From Anaerolineales bacterium (lineage in GTDB: Bacteria; Chloroflexota; Anaerolineae; Anaerolineales; Villigracilaceae), in the NCBI GenBank assembly GCA_017882065.1, contig JADGQD010000080.1:1-8503 (forward strand): a stretch of 8,503 nt of DNA. The letters run 5' to 3'. Below, piece by piece: positions 5,096 to 8,503 of the stretch (positions are counted from its first letter, which is position 1; each line of letters starts with the position of its first letter). The notes under the pieces are model-generated. The model searched no databases, was not told the DNA's origin, and saw nothing but the letters and a program-made list of their open reading frames with translations. A program made the translations under genes and the position numbers.

Positions 5096-7113
5096 CGTCC
5101 TCCACAAACGCGCCGACACAGGTTCAACCGCGCGTGGGCGTTTATGTTTGTCACTGCGGAACGAACATTGCCGGCATTGTGGATGTGGAAGCGGTCACGC
5201 AGTTTGCCGCATCCCTGTCGGATGTGGTTGTTGCCCGCCATTATTCGTACATGTGCTCGGATCCCGGTCAGGCTCTCATCGCAGAAGACATCCGCAAGGA
5301 GGGGCTGAATCGAGTCATCGTCGCCTCGTGTACGCCTAACATGCACGAGGGCACCTTCCGTAAAGCCTGCGCTGAGGCGGGACTCAACCCCTTCTTGTTC
5401 CAGATGACCAACATCCGTGAGCACTGCTCGTGGGTCACCGACGACTCGACCGCAGCGACCGAAAAAGCCAAGGCGCTGGTGGCGGCTGCCGTTCGGCGCG
5501 TCAGGTGGCAGGTACCGCTCGAGATGCGTCGGGTGGCAGTGAAACAATCCGCCCTGGTAGTCGGCGGCGGGATCGCTGGCATCGAGGCGGCTCTGCGCCT
5601 GGCCGACTCAGGCAAGCACGTTTATCTCGTCGAGCGTGAGCCATCCATCGGCGGGCACATGGCCCGTCTATACAAGACCTTTCCAACGCTCGACTGTGCG
5701 GCCTGAATACTTACACCCAAAATGGTGTCCGTGGGACGCCACCCCAACATCACTCTCCTGAGTTACAGCGAGGTTGAGAAAGTCGCCGGATACGTGGGTA
5801 ATTTTACCGTGACTGTGCGCCGCAAGCCGCGCTATGTGAACGAGGAGTTGTGCACTGGCTGCGGGACCTGCATCGAGAAATGCCCTTGGAAGAAGATCCC
5901 GTCAGAATTTGATCTCGGGCTGGGGACCCGCGCGGCGATCTTTTATCCCTTCCCCCAAGCGGTGCCGCGCATCCCGGTCATTGATACGGTCAACTGTGCC
6001 TTCTTTAAGAACGGGAAATGCGGAGCCTGTAAAAAATTCTGTCCACGTGAAGCGATTGATTTCGAGCAGAAGGAAGCGCTGCTGGAACTCGAAATCGGGA
6101 CCATTATCCTGGCCACCGGCTTCCGTGATTTTGACCCGCGCCAGTCGCCGAATTACGGCTATGGCGTTCTGCCGAACGTCGTGACCGGCATGGAGATGGA
6201 GCGGTTGATCAACTCCGGCGGGCCGACAAGCGGAAAGGTGCTGCTCAAGAACGGAGAGAAACCGCAGAAGATCGCCATCCTGCACTGCGTTGGCAGCCGC
6301 GGCAAGGAGCACGAGTACTGCTCGCGAGTCTGCTGCATGTACTCGCTCAAACTGGCGACGCTCATCCGGGAGTACGTGGAGGCCGAGGTGGTCGAGTTCT
6401 ACCGGGATATGCGCGCCTTTGGAAAGGATTACGAAGGATTTTTCCACCGTACCGAAGGCCACGGCGTGCAGTTCGTCCGCTTCGACGGGGAGATCCGCGT
6501 CGATCAGCGCGACGGAGGTTTGGCCGTCTTGGCGACCGACGTCTACACCGGAGAGTCGGTCGAGACGTTGGTGGATATGGTGGTGCTAGCCACAGGAGCG
6601 GAGCCTCAGGCCGACCAGCACGAGGTCGGGGCATTGTTCGGTGTCAGCCGCAGCCCGGACGGATTCTTCCTCGAGAAGCACCCGAAACTGGCCCCGGTCG
6701 AGACGACCACCGACGGCGTCTTCCTGGCAGGTGCCTGCCAGGGCCCCAAGGATATCCCCGACAGCGTGGCCCAGGGTGGTGCGGCGGCTGCGGCGGCGCT
6801 CGACCTGCTCGACCACGGCTCGGTGGACCTGGAGCCGTTCACGGCCTACGTCGTGGCCGAGAGATGCGGTTCCTGCCGCACCTGTGAGGGGTTGTGCCCC
6901 TACGGCGCGGTCTCGATGGTGGAATGGAACGGTAAACTGGTGGCGCAGGTCAACGAGGTGCTGTGCAAGGGCTGCGGGGCCTGCGCGGCAGCCTGCCCGG
7001 CCGGCGCGGCAACGCAGAACGGTTTTACCAATGAACAGGTATTGGCAGAAATTGAAGGTATTTTGGGTTTGGTGGGGGCGAGGCATACCTCGCCCGTACA
7101 GGAGATGGCATGA
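5092..7113 (+). CDS. hdrA: HdrA selenoprotein (CoB-CoM heterodisulfide reductase subunit A-like), UGA read as Sec205
   Basis: This 673-aa cytoplasmic iron-sulfur flavoprotein is the electron-bifurcating subunit of Hdr-type complexes. It is annotated through the in-frame TGA at 5704-5706 as selenocysteine: homology is continuous across it (TFPTLDCAA, Sec, ILTPKMVSVGRHPN) and a SECIS hairpin follows. The N-terminal domain has CHCG (Cys20, Cys22), MCSDPGQ and VASCTP. The FAD site is GGGIAG (158-163). The inserted ferredoxin region has Cys254/257/260/264 and Cys302/310/313/317. LHCVGSRG and CSRVCC (about 398-415) are HdrA signatures. FLAGACQGPKDIPDSVAQGG (about 545-564) closes the flavin domain. 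Two C-terminal clusters are Cys592/595/598/602 and Cys625/628/631/635. The length matches the family. GGAGG lies 7 nt before the ATG. The stop overlaps the next gene as ATGA. Sec replaces a family cysteine near the flavin/cluster region. Confidence 0.93.
5704..5741 (+). promoter_or_regulatory. Selenocysteine UGA and bacterial SECIS element of hdrA1
   Basis: The TGA (5704-5706) is followed by an 8-bp stem, TGGTGTCC (5723-5730) with GGACGCCA (5734-5741), including one T-G pair. It closes on the loop GTG (5731-5733), so 24 bases separate UGA from the loop. A stable apical stem, a G at the first loop position and this distance all match the bacterial SECIS model recognised by SelB. The stem lies within coding sequence. 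Confidence 0.88.
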
Positions 7114-8503
7114 ATCTTTCCAAAATCAAAACCGGCGTCTATGTCTGTCACTGCGGGACGAACATCGCCGCTACGGTGGATGTGGCTGCGGTGGCCGAGT
7201 TCGCCCGCGGCCTGGAGGGAGTAGTACTTGCGCGCGATTACACATACATGTGTTCGGACCCCGGCCAGGACCTGATCAAACAGGATATCACCGAACACGG
7301 CCTGAATCGGGTGGTGGTGGCCTCCTGCACGCCACTGATGCACGAACCAACCTTCCGGCGGGCGTGCGCCGAGGGCGGGCTGAACCCGTTCTTTTTTCAG
7401 ATGGCCAACATCCGCGAACACTGCTCCTGGGTGGTCAGTGACCGGGCTCAGGCCACGACCAAAGCCAGGGCGCTGGTGGCTGCGGCGGTGGAGCGCGTGC
7501 GCCTTCACCACCCGCTGGACATGCGCCAGGTCCAGATGACGCCCGCCACGCTGGTGGTCGGCGGCGGTATCGCTGGCATCGAAGCGGCCCTCAAACTGGC
7601 AAACGCGGACAAGCAGGTCTATCTGGTCGAGCGGGAATCGTCCATCGGCGGGCACATGGCCCAGTTGTACAAGACCTTCCCAACCCTCGACTGTGCAGCC
7701 TGAATACTCACACCGAAAATGGTGTCCGTGGGACGCCATCCCAACATCAAACTCCTGGCCTACAGCGAGATCGAGTCGGTCTCCGGGTATGTTGGTAGTT
7801 ACCAGGTGCGGGTGCGCCGCAAGCCGCGTTATGTGGACGAGTCCAAGTGCACGGGTTGTGGCAACTGCGCATCGGTCTGCCCGATCGAGGTCAGCAACGA
7901 GTTCGATCACGGCCTGAGCACGCGCAAGGCGGCCTACCGCTTCTCGGCCCAAGCTGTCCCGGGCGCATTTGCCATCGATAAGAAAGGCATAGCCCCCTGC
8001 CGTGCCGCCTGTCCCACCGACCAGCGCGCTCAGGGTTATATCGCCCTGGTCAAGCAGAAGCGCTACGCAGATGCCTACTGGGCCATCCGGCGCGAGCATC
8101 CGTTCCCTTCCGTGTGCGGTCGTGTGTGTAACCGCAACTGCGAGGCAGCCTGTTCGCGGGGCAAGGTGGACGAGCCAGTCAACGTGATGGGCATCAAGCG
8201 TTTCGTGGCGGACTGGGCCTACCAACACCGCGACGAACTCCCGAACATGCGCGACAAGTCTATCGTCGGGACGCCCTTCCAGCACGAACCAAAAACGACC
8301 GGGAAACGGGTGGCCGTTATCGGGGCCGGCCCAGCCGGTTTGACCGTCGCCCTCGACCTGGTCCGGCTCGGACACAAGGTCAAAGTCTTCGATGTCCAGC
8401 CTGTAGCGGGCGGCATGATCCGCGTCGGAATCCCGCCCCACCGCCTTCCTTACGAGATGCTCGACTGGGAAGTCCAGCAGATCCTGGACGAAGGCGTGGA
8501 ATT
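7110..8503 (+). CDS. hdrA: HdrA-GltD fusion selenoprotein, UGA read as Sec198 (3' end outside window)
   Basis: This is the second HdrA paralogue; 464 complete codons are visible and the frame runs off the window. Residues 1-197 mirror the first HdrA: CHCG at Cys13/Cys15, FAD motif GGGIAG (151-156), and PTLDCAA before the in-frame TGA at 7701-7703 (Sec198), then ILTPKMVSVGRHPN. One ferredoxin cluster follows (Cys247/250/253/257). Where HdrA1 has its second inserted cluster, this protein enters a GltD/dihydropyrimidine-dehydrogenase-type module. That module has an Fe-S domain with PCRAAC (Cys297, Cys301) and CGRVCNRNCEAAC (Cys336/340/344/348), then a second FAD-binding fold with GAGPAG (405-410) and GGMIRVGIPPHRLP. 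Such modules usually exchange electrons with NAD(P)H. AGGAG lies 5 nt before the ATG, which overlaps the upstream stop. A rest-of-HdrA C-terminus is expected downstream but not seen. Confidence 0.9.
7701..7739 (+). promoter_or_regulatory. Selenocysteine UGA and bacterial SECIS element of hdrA2
   Basis: The TGA (7701-7703) is followed by a 9-bp stem, ATGGTGTCC (7719-7727) with GGACGCCAT (7731-7739), closing on loop GTG (7728-7730), so again 24 bases separate UGA from the loop. Stem, loop and distance are the same as in the first copy, with one extra A-T pair at the base. Confidence 0.88.

Noticed and set aside
5722..7113. A separate gene starting at ATG 5722 downstream of the hdrA TGA
   Set aside because: This ATG is an internal Met of the conserved ILTPKMVSVG segment. 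It has no ribosome binding site and would begin inside the SECIS stem. The same arrangement in the second copy supports read-through instead.
6900..8441. Long open frame on the minus strand (513 codons)
   Set aside because: It lies entirely opposite the two hdrA genes in GC-rich DNA and has a composition typical of an antisense shadow (rich in His, Arg, Asp, Val) with no recognisable motif. Codon bias of the real strand explains it.

Overview
The window looks like a chromosomal segment of an anaerobic bacterium of the Chloroflexota, most likely class Anaerolineae. The pointers are a lipoprotein with a Pro/Thr/Asn-rich linker and an NBR1-type Ig domain, a DNA-repair-type radical SAM protein, and HdrA-family electron-bifurcation flavoproteins with a GltD-type insertion. 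Taxonomy is inferred from protein style only; no marker gene is present.

Layout. Positions 1-81 hold a minus-strand tRNA-Leu(UAG) with its own consensus promoter. A divergent small conserved hypothetical gene (229-654, +) follows, preceded by two adjacent perfect inverted repeats. It shares a strong, probably bidirectional, terminator hairpin (656-684) with a convergent lipoprotein gene (703-1848, -). Next is a radical SAM/helix-hairpin-helix gene (1954-3111, -) with a perfect TTGACA/TATAAT promoter placed so that its mRNA should start at the ATG. Just upstream lies a decayed N-terminal fragment of a GH127-like glycosidase gene (3159-3299, -). A complete tyrosine recombinase (3562-4539, +) follows, then about 550 bp without a convincing long gene but rich in inverted repeats.

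The main interest is 4977-8503. A palindromic operator (TTGTG-N8-CACAA core, resembling a Rex site) and a 14-codon leader ORF precede two tandem hdrA genes joined by an ATGA overlap. Each hdrA is interrupted at the same place by an in-frame UGA, after Asp-Cys-Ala-Ala and before Ile-Leu-Thr-Pro-Lys-Met. Each UGA is followed 24 nt later by the 3-nt loop of the same strong hairpin, a textbook bacterial SECIS geometry. I therefore annotate both as single selenoproteins read through UGA (Sec205 in HdrA1, Sec198 in HdrA2), not as two pairs of split genes.

HdrA1 (673 aa) is full length, with an FAD domain, an inserted ferredoxin region and a C-terminal two-cluster ferredoxin. HdrA2 runs off the window. 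After its first ferredoxin cluster it enters a GltD-like NAD(P)H:acceptor oxidoreductase module, where HdrA1 has its second inserted cluster. The pair is probably the flavin core of a soluble Hdr-type bifurcating or confurcating complex linking ferredoxin, NAD(P)H and a third redox couple. The partner subunits are not visible here.
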